Shown: positions 1 through 8,244, counted from the stretch's first letter. The stretch: 17,939 nt of DNA from Peptostreptococcaceae bacterium (GCA_016650135.1 JAENWH010000009.1:1-17939), one strand, 5' to 3'. Numbers and translations: made by a program. The notes: generated by a model from the letters alone, not told the origin.

Positions 1-270
1 AATATAACCCTTTACTCTGCCATTCCCAAGAGCAGTTGCCAGTATTTGCATAGCTGGCCCGTCTCCCTTAAAGTGAAGGGTCAGTTTTTCTCTCTCGCCC
101 TTCAGTAATAACCCCATTAGTCCTGCCCCCGTTAAGACTCTTCCTAACCCGGCGGTTGCCAGTGGTGTTGTATCATGTATTCTTCTTGCCTCTTCAACCA
201 TATCAGTTGTTATTGCAAGATAAATTCTGAATGATTTGCTTTTATCTATCGCTATTAAAGCTTTTCCCAT
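1..270 (-). CDS. hslO: Hsp33 redox chaperone, N-terminal part (gene runs off the left edge)
   Basis: Ninety N-terminal residues of Hsp33, a cytosolic holdase chaperone activated by oxidation and unfolding. The protein begins MGKALIAIDKSKSFRIYLAI and continues with family landmarks: TTDMVEEARRIHDTTPLATA (about residues 21-40), a GLGRVLTGAGLMG stretch, and LTLHFKGDGPAMQILA before the cut. These align by eye with the N-terminal substrate-binding domain of Bacillus Hsp33. Full-length members are about 290 residues, so the C-terminal zinc redox switch with its four cysteines lies outside the window and cannot be judged. The ATG at 270 follows a GGGAGC ribosome binding site. The gene starts 23 nt after the stop of the phospho-sugar mutase gene on the same strand, so the two are probably co-transcribed; I see no terminator between them. 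Confidence 0.88.
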   Translation of the reverse strand, partial: MGKALIAIDKSKSFRIYLAITTDMVEEARRIHDTTPLATAGLGRVLTGAGLMGLLLKGEREKLTLHFKGDGPAMQILATALGNGRVKGYI

Positions 271-293
271 TATACGCTCCCTGCCTGTTTTTA

Positions 294-2096
294 TTATTCA
301 GTAATATTTTTTATGATGATTCCCAGTTCATCACTTAGCTGCTTAATGACTTCTTCACTATCACTTCTATTATTTGCCTTTGCCCCCATATATATTTTGA
401 ACTTAGGCTCTGTTCCTGAAGGTCTTAAAGCGAACCAGCTGCCGCCTTCCAATATAAATTCCAGTACATCTGAGGACGGAAGATTCGTTGGTCTTGTTCC
501 ACTGACCATGCTGCAATTGTTACTGTCACCTTTTACAGTTCTCCTTGTCTGCTTTTTATAGTCAACGATTTCAACGATTTTTCTGCCTGCAAACTCCTGG
601 TAATATTTTATCCTGAAATGATTCATGATGCCTGACATGATCTTCATGCCCTTTGGTCCTTCAAAGGCAAATTCAAGCAAATCATTTTTCCAGTATCCAT
701 ATTGATTATATAAATCTTCAAGCCTGTCGAACATTGTAATGCCTTGTTTTTTATAAAATCCCACCATCTGGCAAATCAACATTGCCGCATTAACGGCATC
801 TTTATCTCTCACATAAGCTCCTGATAAATAGCCCACGCTTTCTTCGAAGCCAAATATATATCTGGCCGTCTCACCTTTTTCTTCCAGATAACCTATCTGC
901 TCTCCTATGAACTTAAAGCCTGTTAAGGTTATTATAATTTCGACACCAAAGTTCCTCGCAATACTGTCAATCATTTTTGTACTTACAATTGTTCTGACTG
1001 CAACAGGATTTTTAGGAAGCTTCTTATGGCTGCATATGAAATCAAATAAAAGTATTCCCACTTCATTTCCTGTAAGGGTCTTGATCTCCCCCTTATTATA
1101 GCAGGCAACGCCAATTCTATCTGAATCCGGATCAGTCGCCAGCAGAACATCAGGTCTTTCTGCCTCTTTCCCTGCCTTTTCATAAAGCTCTCTATATAAT
1201 GCTTTTGCAAGTGTTAAGGCTTCCTCTTTTTCCGGGTTTGGATAAGGACAGGTCGTAAAGTAGCCATCTGGATTTTCCTGCTCCTTCACAATATTGATAT
1301 TTTTAATCCCGATTTTTTTCAAAATTCTTCTGACTGGTTTATTTCCCGCTCCGTTCAACGGTGTAAATACCACATTTAATTTTTCCAGTTCGCAATCAAC
1401 TGATATCAGTTCCTTATACACCGCATCTATGTAAGCACATATTACTTCCTCTGGAATGTAAGTCAACTCCCCATGGTTTATAACTACGGATGAGTCTGTT
1501 TTAATATCGTTAAACGGATCCAGCGCTTCTATATTTTCCATGATTATTTTTGCAGCTTCAAGCGTTTCCTGACAGCCATCCTTATTGTAAACCTTTAATC
1601 CATTATATTTTGACGGATTATGGCTTGCCGTAATCATAAGCCCCCCATCACAATGATAATATCTAGTTGCAAAGGAAAGGGCAGGTGTAGGCATAAGTTC
1701 TTTATACAAATACACATCTATTGAATTTGCCATCAGTACCTTTGCCGCAGTCTTTGCAAAAAGCTCAGAGTTTATTCGGCTGTCATAGCTGATTGCAATA
1801 GAAGGTTTTTTATTATTACCTTTTTTCAGTCTTTCTTCATAATTCTCAGTCACATAATTTGCCAGACCCTGTACAGTTTTAGCAACAGTATGTACATTCA
1901 TTCTGTTTGTACCGGCTCCAAGGATTCCTCTTAAACCACCCGTACCAAATTCTAAATCTCTGTAAAATCTATCTTCTATTTCTGGAAATGCTGTTTCTCC
2001 CTGGAGTTTTAATTCCAGCAATTCTTGTTTAAGCTTTTCTTCAAGCTTCGGTTCCTTAAGCCATCTCTCAAAACTCTGTATATATTTTATCATCAT
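294..2096 (-). CDS. pgcA: Phospho-sugar mutase (alpha-phosphoglucomutase type)
   Basis: A 600-residue alpha-D-phosphohexomutase, probably interconverting glucose-1-phosphate and glucose-6-phosphate for polysaccharide precursor supply. Landmarks in order: the catalytic phosphoserine loop TASHNPSKYNG (Ser158), the magnesium loop DPDSDR (Asp322, 324, 326), the sugar-specificity loop GFEESVGYLSG (416-426) and the C-terminal phosphate-binding loop RPSGTEPKFK (558-567). The order and roughly 600-residue length fit the Firmicutes PgcA/PGM2-like group, longer than the roughly 450-residue GlmM/ManB enzymes. The frame is open 13 codons further upstream, but I place the start at the ATG at 2096 because AAGGAGGG (2101-2108) lies just before it; that site would be internal to the longer form. 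An ATG-ATG pair makes 2093 an alternative. Mannose specificity cannot be excluded from sequence alone. Confidence 0.93.
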   Translation of the reverse strand: MMIKYIQSFERWLKEPKLEEKLKQELLELKLQGETAFPEIEDRFYRDLEFGTGGLRGILGAGTNRMNVHTVAKTVQGLANYVTENYEERLKKGNNKKPSIAISYDSRINSELFAKTAAKVLMANSIDVYLYKELMPTPALSFATRYYHCDGGLMITASHNPSKYNGLKVYNKDGCQETLEAAKIIMENIEALDPFNDIKTDSSVVINHGELTYIPEEVICAYIDAVYKELISVDCELEKLNVVFTPLNGAGNKPVRRILKKIGIKNINIVKEQENPDGYFTTCPYPNPEKEEALTLAKALYRELYEKAGKEAERPDVLLATDPDSDRIGVACYNKGEIKTLTGNEVGILLFDFICSHKKLPKNPVAVRTIVSTKMIDSIARNFGVEIIITLTGFKFIGEQIGYLEEKGETARYIFGFEESVGYLSGAYVRDKDAVNAAMLICQMVGFYKKQGITMFDRLEDLYNQYGYWKNDLLEFAFEGPKGMKIMSGIMNHFRIKYYQEFAGRKIVEIVDYKKQTRRTVKGDSNNCSMVSGTRPTNLPSSDVLEFILEGGSWFALRPSGTEPKFKIYMGAKANNRSDSEEVIKQLSDELGIIIKNITE

Positions 2097-2125
2097 GCTA
2101 CCCTCCTTAGAATTTTTGTTATTAT

Positions 2126-2154
2126 ATTTTATCATAAAAATACCTTAGTTACAA
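2126..2154 (-). promoter_or_regulatory. Candidate sigma-A promoter of the phospho-sugar mutase gene
   Basis: On the minus strand, TTGTAA (2154-2149) is separated by 17 nt from TAAAAT (2131-2126). This places the predicted transcription start about 25 nt before the mutase start codon, just ahead of its AAGGAGGG site. It is divergent from the metF promoter about 100 nt away. Confidence 0.55.
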
Positions 2155-2250
2155 AGAAACAACACAAAATTTTGAAACATCACAAAATTTCTATTATTCG
2201 CTGCCAGCCTTTAAGTCGAGGATTCGGCTAAGCCTGCATCCCATTTTATC

Positions 2251-2279
2251 TTGCACCCAAAGAACAATTGTAGTAGAAT
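2251..2279 (+). promoter_or_regulatory. Candidate sigma-A promoter of metF-metH
   Basis: TTGCAC (2251-2256), a 17-nt spacer, then TAGAAT (2274-2279). Initiation near 2286 would give a leader of only about 25 nt before the metF start, too short for an S-box, T-box or cobalamin riboswitch. I found none of those motifs in 2137-2304 either. Confidence 0.6.
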
Positions 2280-2310
2280 AAGCCTATTATAAAGAATTTG
2301 AGGTATGGAT

Positions 2311-3189
2311 ATGTTTATTAAAGAATTATATGAAAAAAAAGAGCCTGTCATCTCTTTTGAGGTTTTTCCTCCAAAGCAGGAAAGTTCGCTTGAAACCATT
2401 ACAAACAGCCTGTGTCAAATGGCCAACTTAAACCCCGGGTTTATCAGTGTTACCTATGGCGCCGGAGGTACGGGGAGCAACACTATGACTACAAATATTG
2501 CTTCTTTAATAAAAAACAAACTTGGAGCAACACCTATGGCACATCTTACGGCCGTTGCGGCAAAAGCTTCAGATATTTCAGCGTCTTTAAAAGAGTTGAA
2601 ATCCAATAATATTTTCAACATTATGGCCTTAAGAGGCGATTTGCCTGAGGGTTTTGCAGGGGATCCCGAGGGGGACTTCAAATATGCCTACAACTTAATT
2701 GAATTTATCAAGAGCCATGGGGATTTCTGCTGTGGAGGAGCATTCTATCCTGAAGGGCATATCGCCTGTGATAACCTGGAAGACAATTACAGTCATGCAT
2801 ACACGAAACAGGCAGTGGGTGCGGATTTTTTAGTATCTCAGCTGTTTTTTGACAACGAAAAATTTTATGATTTTGCCGATAAAGCGCAAAAGAAAGGGAT
2901 TACAATCCCTCTAGTTGCTGGTATAATGCCAATCCTTGGCAAATCCCAGGTGCAAAGAATGATTTTCCAATGTGGTGTAAGTCTGCCTTCCTCTATTATC
3001 CGTATATTGCACAAATACGAAAACAGCCCTGCCGATTTGCAAAAGGCGGGGATCGAATATGCATGCAATCAAATAGAAGCTTTGTTTAATAACGGGCATA
3101 AATATATACATATATACTCAATGAATAAACCGGAAATTGCTGCTGCATGTAAAACAAAATTCGATAAACTTGTTTCAGGGGGAGAATGA
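2311..3189 (+). CDS. metF: 5,10-methylenetetrahydrofolate reductase
   Basis: A 292-residue FAD-dependent TIM-barrel enzyme that reduces methylene-THF to methyl-THF, the methyl donor for methionine synthase. Visible signatures are FEVFPPK near the N-terminus (Glu17, equivalent to the catalytic Glu of E. coli MetF), VTYGAGGTGSNT, the flavin/folate strand MALRGDLP (Asp110), and VSQLFFDNEKF (Gln177). The length matches the bacterial MetF catalytic domain. An ATG at 2305 is also in frame, but the GAGG of TTTGAGGT (2300-2303) is only one base from it and seven bases from the ATG at 2311, so 2311 is the better start. The stop is 3 nt before metH, so the two form an operon, and the product of MetF is the substrate of its neighbour. 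The reductant (NADH or ferredoxin) cannot be read from this sequence. Confidence 0.93.
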   Translation: MFIKELYEKKEPVISFEVFPPKQESSLETITNSLCQMANLNPGFISVTYGAGGTGSNTMTTNIASLIKNKLGATPMAHLTAVAAKASDISASLKELKSNNIFNIMALRGDLPEGFAGDPEGDFKYAYNLIEFIKSHGDFCCGGAFYPEGHIACDNLEDNYSHAYTKQAVGADFLVSQLFFDNEKFYDFADKAQKKGITIPLVAGIMPILGKSQVQRMIFQCGVSLPSSIIRILHKYENSPADLQKAGIEYACNQIEALFNNGHKYIHIYSMNKPEIAAACKTKFDKLVSGGE

Positions 3190-3192
3190 TCA

Positions 3193-5562
3193 ATGAATAT
3201 TATAGAATACATCAAGAGCAATATTCTTGTTTTTGACGGGGCAATGGGAACGATGATGCAGAAGAAAGGCCTTCTGGCCGGTGATTTGCCAGAAACATTA
3301 AGCATCACAAATCCTGAAATGATTTTAGAAATTCACAGGGAATATGTGGCTGCAGGTTCTGATGTTGTAAGCACAAACACTTTTCAAGCCAGTGCGTATA
3401 AGTTGAAAGACAGCGGTTATACCGTGGAAGAAATAGTCAGCGCTGGCGTTCATTTGGCAAAAATGTCCGGGTCGAAATATGTTGCATTGGACATTGGTCC
3501 ATGTGGGCAACTTCTGGAGCCCCTTGGTACAGTAACCTTTGATGAGGCTTATGAGCTGTTTAAACAGCAAATGGTTATTGGTGAAAGATCCGGAGCTGAT
3601 GTTATTATCATTGAAACCATGTCGGACATCTATGAAACCAAAGCAGCAATCCTTGCCGCAAAGGAAAACACTTCTTTGCCCGTCATTGCCTGTATGACTT
3701 ATCAACAGGATGGCAGAACCTTTACCGGCACGGACCCTGTTACTGGAACTATTACTTTGCAAAGCCTCGGTCCTGATGCAATAGGTCTGAACTGTTCCAT
3801 GGGTCCTAAAGAGCTTCTACCGATTGTTGAAAAAATATTGAAATACAGCAGACTGCCTGTTATTGTACAGGCAAATGCAGGGCTTCCTCAAATCATAGAT
3901 GGTGAAACTGTCTATGAAATAACTCCTGTTGAATATGCAGGATATATTTCCAGAATGTTGAAAGCAGGTGTTAAAATAATTGGCGGCTGCTGTGGAACAA
4001 CCCCTGATTTCATCAGGGAAATAAGAATAGTTGCAAACATGCAAGCTCCTGTTGCCATTACTGTCCAACCTGTTACCGCGGTGACCTCCACCACTCAAAC
4101 TGTCATTCTTGATAATAAAATAACGGTTATTGGTGAAAGAATAAATCCAACGGGCAAACCGAAATTGAAAGAAGCGCTTAGAAACAATCAAATAGAATAC
4201 ATATTGGGAGAGGCCCTGGATCAGGCAAAAAACGGCGCCGATGTTTTAGATATTAATGTTGGCTTGCCTGAAATAGATGAACCAGGCGTTATCGCGCAGG
4301 TCATTAAAAAAGTTCAGGGAATAAGTAGCCTGCCGCTTCAAATTGACAGCGCAGATATCCATGCGATTGAAGCCGGGTTAAGGGCCTGCAACGGCCGTCC
4401 CCTTGTTAATTCTGTCAATGGGAAATCAGAAGTTATGGCTGAACTGTTTCCAATTGTAAAAAAATATGGTGCCGTTGTTGTTGGCTTAACCCTGGATGAA
4501 AACGGAATTCCTGAAACAGCTGAAGGCAGATATGCCATTGCAGAAAAAATTGTCAACACCGCTGCTTCTTACGGCATTCCAAAAGAGGATGTTATTATTG
4601 ATTGCCTGACATTAACCGTTTCTGCACAGCAGGACGGTGTACTGGCAACTTTAGATGCGATAAAACTTGTAAAATCCCGTTTAGGCGTAAAAACCATTTT
4701 AGGCGTTAGCAACGTTTCTTTTGGGTTGCCGAACAGACCTTTAATGAACAGCACGTTTTTAGCTGCCGCCATGGGTGCCGGCCTGGATGTGCCAATCCTC
4801 AATCCTATGTCTTTAGAAATGATGAGGGCTGTGGATACCTATAAAGTAATCAATTGTCAGGATATAGGTTCTGCCAAATATATAGAAAAATATTCGGGAA
4901 GCAGTAATGATCTCATCTGCCAGCCGGTCGGTTCATTAAGAGCGGGCTATGATGCGCTTGAAGAGTTTATTATCGAAGGCAGGAGGGAAGAGGCGGCTGA
5001 ACAGGTTCGCATTCTACTACAGGCGAAGGAGCCCCTTGAAATCATAGATGAATGCTTTATACCAGCCCTGAATAAGGTGGGTGACGGTTTTGAAAAAGGA
5101 GAAATCTTTCTTCCCTCTCTGATGATGTCTGCCGAAACCGTTAAAGCCTGCTTTGATGTCATCAAGGAAGTGAAAGGCTCTGACGGTCCATCAACAAGCA
5201 AAGGCAAAATTCTTGTGGCTACTGTTCTTGGCGATATACACGACATAGGCAAGAATATTGCGAAAATGCTCTTACAAAATTACGGTTATGAAGTAATAGA
5301 CCTTGGTAAAGATGTTCCAATAGAAAACATCGTTGAAGCTGCCAAAGAACACAATGTGAAATTAATCGGGCTTAGTGCACTTATGACCACAACCGTAAAA
5401 AATATGAAACTCACAATCTCTGCAATCAGAGAAGCAGGCATCGACTGCCGCATTATGGTTGGCGGGGCTGTACTGACTCCTGAATATGCAGCCTTTGTCG
5501 GCGCAGATTTTTTTGTAAAAGATGCACGAGAAGGAGTCGAGGTGGCAAAACATGTTTTATGA
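3193..5562 (+). CDS. metH: Cobalamin-dependent methionine synthase, short form without activation domain
   Basis: A 789-residue MetH that moves methyl from methyl-THF through cobalamin to homocysteine. Domains: homocysteine-binding barrel about 1-290 with zinc cysteines in GLNCS (Cys201) and GGCCGTTPDF (Cys266, Cys267); pterin-binding barrel about 308-565 starting at VIGERINPTGK; a helical cobalamin cap about 580-665; and a B12-binding Rossmann domain from about 670 with DIHDIGKN, where His683 is the expected lower cobalt ligand, plus GLSALMTTT and MVGGAVLT. The protein ends with the B12 domain. E. coli MetH (about 1227 residues) carries a further SAM-binding reactivation domain, which is absent here; short MetH forms are known in Clostridia and Thermotoga and use a separate reactivation protein, none of which is in this window. 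Start: ATG at 3193, with GGGGGAG (3178-3184) upstream. Confidence 0.93.
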   Translation: MNIIEYIKSNILVFDGAMGTMMQKKGLLAGDLPETLSITNPEMILEIHREYVAAGSDVVSTNTFQASAYKLKDSGYTVEEIVSAGVHLAKMSGSKYVALDIGPCGQLLEPLGTVTFDEAYELFKQQMVIGERSGADVIIIETMSDIYETKAAILAAKENTSLPVIACMTYQQDGRTFTGTDPVTGTITLQSLGPDAIGLNCSMGPKELLPIVEKILKYSRLPVIVQANAGLPQIIDGETVYEITPVEYAGYISRMLKAGVKIIGGCCGTTPDFIREIRIVANMQAPVAITVQPVTAVTSTTQTVILDNKITVIGERINPTGKPKLKEALRNNQIEYILGEALDQAKNGADVLDINVGLPEIDEPGVIAQVIKKVQGISSLPLQIDSADIHAIEAGLRACNGRPLVNSVNGKSEVMAELFPIVKKYGAVVVGLTLDENGIPETAEGRYAIAEKIVNTAASYGIPKEDVIIDCLTLTVSAQQDGVLATLDAIKLVKSRLGVKTILGVSNVSFGLPNRPLMNSTFLAAAMGAGLDVPILNPMSLEMMRAVDTYKVINCQDIGSAKYIEKYSGSSNDLICQPVGSLRAGYDALEEFIIEGRREEAAEQVRILLQAKEPLEIIDECFIPALNKVGDGFEKGEIFLPSLMMSAETVKACFDVIKEVKGSDGPSTSKGKILVATVLGDIHDIGKNIAKMLLQNYGYEVIDLGKDVPIENIVEAAKEHNVKLIGLSALMTTTVKNMKLTISAIREAGIDCRIMVGGAVLTPEYAAFVGADFFVKDAREGVEVAKHVL

Positions 5563-5592
5563 ATACAAAAGACAAATGTCACAAATATAAAA

Positions 5593-5631
5593 GCCGGAGA
5601 CAAGTCAATTCATGACTTGTCTCCGGCAATT
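5593..5631. terminator. Bidirectional intrinsic terminator between metH and the GntR gene
   Basis: A perfect 15-bp stem: GCCGGAGACAAGTCA (5593-5607), a 5-nt loop, and its complement at 5613-5627. On the plus strand it is followed by AATTTT, and on the minus strand by TTTTATATTT. It lies between the convergent metH stop (5562) and the GntR stop (5638), so it can end both transcripts. Confidence 0.9.
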
Positions 5632-5637
5632 TTCATC

Positions 5638-6318
5638 CTATCTAGTTGAAGTAATCTTACTTCCTATTTCTTCTGATAAAACAAGTTCTTTCAATCTGTT
5701 AATATGAACATCCGCTGATTCTTTGGCGATATCAGGGTTTCCATCAAAAATTGCCTGGTAAATCATTTTATGTTCCGCTGTCATTTTTTCTGACCTTTTG
5801 AAATTATCATAATAAAGATATCTAAATCGAAGCACCAACACCTGAAGCTGTTCCACCATTTGGATCAATATTTTATTTCTAGTGGCTTCTGCAATAATAT
5901 GGTGGAATGCAGTATCCGCTTTTATCATGGCAGCCATATCATCTTCTTTCACTGCAATCTCATACTCTTCTGCAATTTCTCTAAGCTTTATTTTTTCTTC
6001 TTCGGTAATTCTTTTTGCAGCCAATTCTGCAGCAAAGCCCTCAACATTTTGTCTGACTTCCAGAATTTCCAACATATCCTGCCTCGAAAGCTGCGATACA
6101 TAGGCGCCTCTTCTAGGTTCTATTGTAATCAGCCCTTCTTTTTCAAGTTTTCTGATGGCTTCTCTGATTGGGGTTCTGCTTACTCCCATATCTTCTGCAA
6201 GTTCTTCTTCCATTAGCCTCATTCCAGGCTTTATCTTACCTTTAACAATAAGAAGTTTTAATTCTTCATAAACAATTTCCCTCAAGGGTCTATGGTTTTG
6301 GATATCAAAATTAAGCAT
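5638..6318 (-). CDS. GntR-family transcriptional regulator, FadR/FCD subfamily
   Basis: A 226-residue DNA-binding regulator. Residues about 11-75 are a GntR winged helix-turn-helix (LREIVYEELK, then LAEDMGVSRTPIREAIRKLE and GLITIEPRRGAYV). Residues about 80-215 are an all-helical FCD effector domain. Asp135, His139, His183 and His205 sit at the positions that bind a metal in FCD domains (DTAFHH, AEHKMIY, ADVHINRL), suggesting a carboxylate ligand bound through a metal ion. The ligand is unknown. The ATG at 6318 is preceded by GAGGGAGAAAG. The gene begins 29 nt downstream of ispE on the same strand and probably shares its transcript. No obvious palindromic operator was found nearby, so autoregulation is only a guess. 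Confidence 0.9.
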   Translation of the reverse strand: MLNFDIQNHRPLREIVYEELKLLIVKGKIKPGMRLMEEELAEDMGVSRTPIREAIRKLEKEGLITIEPRRGAYVSQLSRQDMLEILEVRQNVEGFAAELAAKRITEEEKIKLREIAEEYEIAVKEDDMAAMIKADTAFHHIIAEATRNKILIQMVEQLQVLVLRFRYLYYDNFKRSEKMTAEHKMIYQAIFDGNPDIAKESADVHINRLKELVLSEEIGSKITSTR

Positions 6319-6347
6319 CTTTCTCCCTCTTCTACTACTATATTTTT

Positions 6348-7289
6348 CTATAAAGTGGTTTTGGTCAGATAAGTGTCCCTATTTATCTTTTTCAGATAAT
6401 CTGCTGCTGATCTGGCTTTTTCTTTGTTGGTATAAATAGCAAAGACTGTCGGTCCACTGCCACTCATTAAAACCTGCAGTGGTTTTCCAAACTTTTTTAT
6501 CTTGTTCTTTGTATACATAATAACAGGATAACTGTTTATGGTATAAATTTCAAGTACATTAATCATATTTTTTGTCACTTTGTAATAATTTTTTTCTTTA
6601 AGCCCGGCAACCAGTTGATTATTATCCGGTCTTTCAACTTCCCCGCTCAAATCTAAACCTTCATATACCTCTTTCGTAGAAACGCTTATTGGCGGCTTGG
6701 TTAAAACCACAAAACAATCCAAACCCGGTTTTATCGGCTCGAGGTCAGTGCCTATCCCTCTTGCCCTGGCACAGGAACAAGCCAAAGGATCATTATTCAT
6801 CTGTGTACCGAGCAGTTTATTGCTCCTGGCACATCCCATGATGCAAAATGGTACATCTGCTCCCAGCGCCGCTCCTGTTTCACATAACTTTGCCACATCA
6901 AGTCCTAGCCCCCAAAGATGATTTAATGCCAGCAACACAATGGCACCATTCCCGCTTCCACCTGCTAGGCCCGCTGCTACAGGAATCCGTTTCTCTATTT
7001 TTATGTCTATTCTTCCTTTATGACTGTCCTTTACAAGTTCAATCATGCTTTGTGCCGCCTTATAGGCAATATTCCGCTGATCCGTCGGAATATATATTCT
7101 GTTTGTGGAGACGTTTATTGACCATTTTTCGGCCGGCTCCCATGTAATCTTAACCTTATCATGAAACTCAAGCTGCTGCATAATCATGTCAACCTCATGA
7201 TATCCGCTGGGAAGCTTTCCAATAACATCTATTGAAAGATTTATTTTTGCAAAAGATCTCAGTGTAATGTTTTTTGTTAAAGTTTGCAA
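6348..7289 (-). CDS. ispE: 4-diphosphocytidyl-2-C-methyl-D-erythritol kinase
   Basis: A GHMP-family kinase of 313 residues that phosphorylates CDP-ME in the MEP isoprenoid pathway. Signatures: FAKINLSIDV (Lys15), GYHEVDMIMQ, the ATP loop PVAAGLAGGSGNGA (103-116), GADVPF with the expected catalytic Asp145, and the C-terminal LMSGSGPTVFA loop. The usual length is about 280-290; the excess comes partly from an insertion of about 20 residues between G152 and the conserved GIG (178-180), which includes LLGTQMNNDPLACS and extra cysteines. The start is a TTG at 7289, supported by AAGGTGA a few bases upstream; no in-frame ATG lies before the conserved domain. Its upstream neighbour on the same strand ends in a hairpin, so ispE may need a promoter in 7290-7332 or partial read-through; I found no convincing promoter there. 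Confidence 0.92.
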   Translation of the reverse strand: MQTLTKNITLRSFAKINLSIDVIGKLPSGYHEVDMIMQQLEFHDKVKITWEPAEKWSINVSTNRIYIPTDQRNIAYKAAQSMIELVKDSHKGRIDIKIEKRIPVAAGLAGGSGNGAIVLLALNHLWGLGLDVAKLCETGAALGADVPFCIMGCARSNKLLGTQMNNDPLACSCARARGIGTDLEPIKPGLDCFVVLTKPPISVSTKEVYEGLDLSGEVERPDNNQLVAGLKEKNYYKVTKNMINVLEIYTINSYPVIMYTKNKIKKFGKPLQVLMSGSGPTVFAIYTNKEKARSAADYLKKINRDTYLTKTTL

Positions 7290-7327
7290 TTTCTCACCTT
7301 CTTCAATGTTTTTATTCTTATATTCAA

Positions 7328-7356
7328 TTAGAAAATGAGCGGGAATCCGCTCATTT
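7328..7356 (-). terminator. Hairpin terminator after the Ig-like membrane protein gene
   Basis: Ten-base arms AAATGAGCGG (7333-7342) and CCGCTCATTT (7347-7356) around a 4-nt loop, 16 nt after the stop of the upstream minus-strand gene. The downstream T stretch is short (TTTTC), so termination toward ispE may be partial. Confidence 0.6.
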
Positions 7357-7371
7357 CAAAACATTATTAGG

Positions 7372-8244
7372 TTACTTTTTCTTGTTTTTGGTTTTACCTG
7401 ACTGGTTCTTAGGCCTAGTTGTCCCTGCCTTCTTCGCTGCTGCTTCTCTTGCCGCCGCTGCTTCAGCCTTTGCTTTTCTTCCCGTCTTATAGCTGCTTCC
7501 AGCTAACGAAATCGGCTTCGGTGACGATACTTTATAGTGATTTGGCCCTTTATCTATAAGGTACGCCTGCATTTCTCCACTTCCTGCTTTTCCATTATCA
7601 GGATTATTTTTTGCTTCCTGGCGTGACCTCTTCTCTTTTGCTTTCGCATTTTTCTGGACAACCTCTTGAACAGACTTGCCCGTTTCTTTTGAAACCTTAT
7701 AAGGATTCACTTTGTCATCTTTTGTTTTTTCCTCTTGCTGTTTTGCCGCCTGTTTTTTAACATTTCTGGAAGAAAAGAATAGTACACCAACAAACATCAG
7801 TCCCATCAACACCATATTCACTGTCATATCTTTTGACATATCTCTTGTTTTAAATGTAAGACTGATAGGTTTCGAAATAAGATCTCCGTCTGCTGCAGTA
7901 AAGTCCTCCGTTACATGCAAGGTGTACTCCGAATTACTTTCAAGAGTTCCCTCAATTAACACTAAAACCAGTCCCTCTTCTTTGGTGCTGTAAAATAATT
8001 TCACAGGCATTTTTTTGCCCTTTGAATTCACAATTTTTATTGCCTTATCATTGACTGCATTGTTATCCTTGTTAATAACATCCTCATTAAAATATAATTT
8101 CACACCCGTATTTTCAATCTGAAACCCTCCGTCTCCATCCTCCGGATAACTGCTTACAAGTTCCAAGGTTCCTGCAAAAGCGAACGATGTGGTTAACATG
8201 ACAATTAATAATGTAAGGCTAATGATTGCCCCTAGTCTTTTCAT
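7372..8244 (-). CDS. Membrane-anchored Ig-like domain protein with a basic cytoplasmic tail
   Basis: A 290-residue protein of unknown function. Residues 1-25 form a signal peptide (MKRLGAIISLTLLIVMLTTS, then FAFA before Gly25). Residues about 26-134 resemble a Big_5/SbsA-type Ig-like domain: SSYPEDGDGGFQIENTGVKL, YFNEDV, then SNSEYTLHVTEDF and ISLTFKTRD, the usual pattern of such domains. Residues about 140-159 form one membrane helix. The tail from Arg160 is rich in Lys, Ala, Gln and Glu, low in complexity, and includes NPYKVSKETGKSV. Positive charges after the helix place the tail in the cytoplasm and the Ig-like domain outside. The ATG at 8244 overlaps the tadA stop as ATGA, with GGAGGA nine bases upstream, so translation is likely coupled to tadA. 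The Ig-like assignment is by pattern and moderately sure; the role is unknown. Confidence 0.82.
   Translation of the reverse strand: MKRLGAIISLTLLIVMLTTSFAFAGTLELVSSYPEDGDGGFQIENTGVKLYFNEDVINKDNNAVNDKAIKIVNSKGKKMPVKLFYSTKEEGLVLVLIEGTLESNSEYTLHVTEDFTAADGDLISKPISLTFKTRDMSKDMTVNMVLMGLMFVGVLFFSSRNVKKQAAKQQEEKTKDDKVNPYKVSKETGKSVQEVVQKNAKAKEKRSRQEAKNNPDNGKAGSGEMQAYLIDKGPNHYKVSSPKPISLAGSSYKTGRKAKAEAAAAREAAAKKAGTTRPKNQSGKTKNKKK

Noticed and set aside
2097..2135. Longer start of the phospho-sugar mutase
   Set aside because: The AAGGAGGG ribosome site lies inside the extension, directly before the ATG at 2096.
2140..2300. Possible riboswitch before metF
   Set aside because: No S-box, T-box or cobalamin-box motif was found, and a good promoter at 2251-2279 leaves only a very short leader.
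6900..6990. Loss of the Asp in the usual GGGSSDAA motif of IspE (here GGSGNGA)
   Set aside because: Asn occurs at that position in E. coli IspE (GGGSSNAA), so this does not indicate inactivation.
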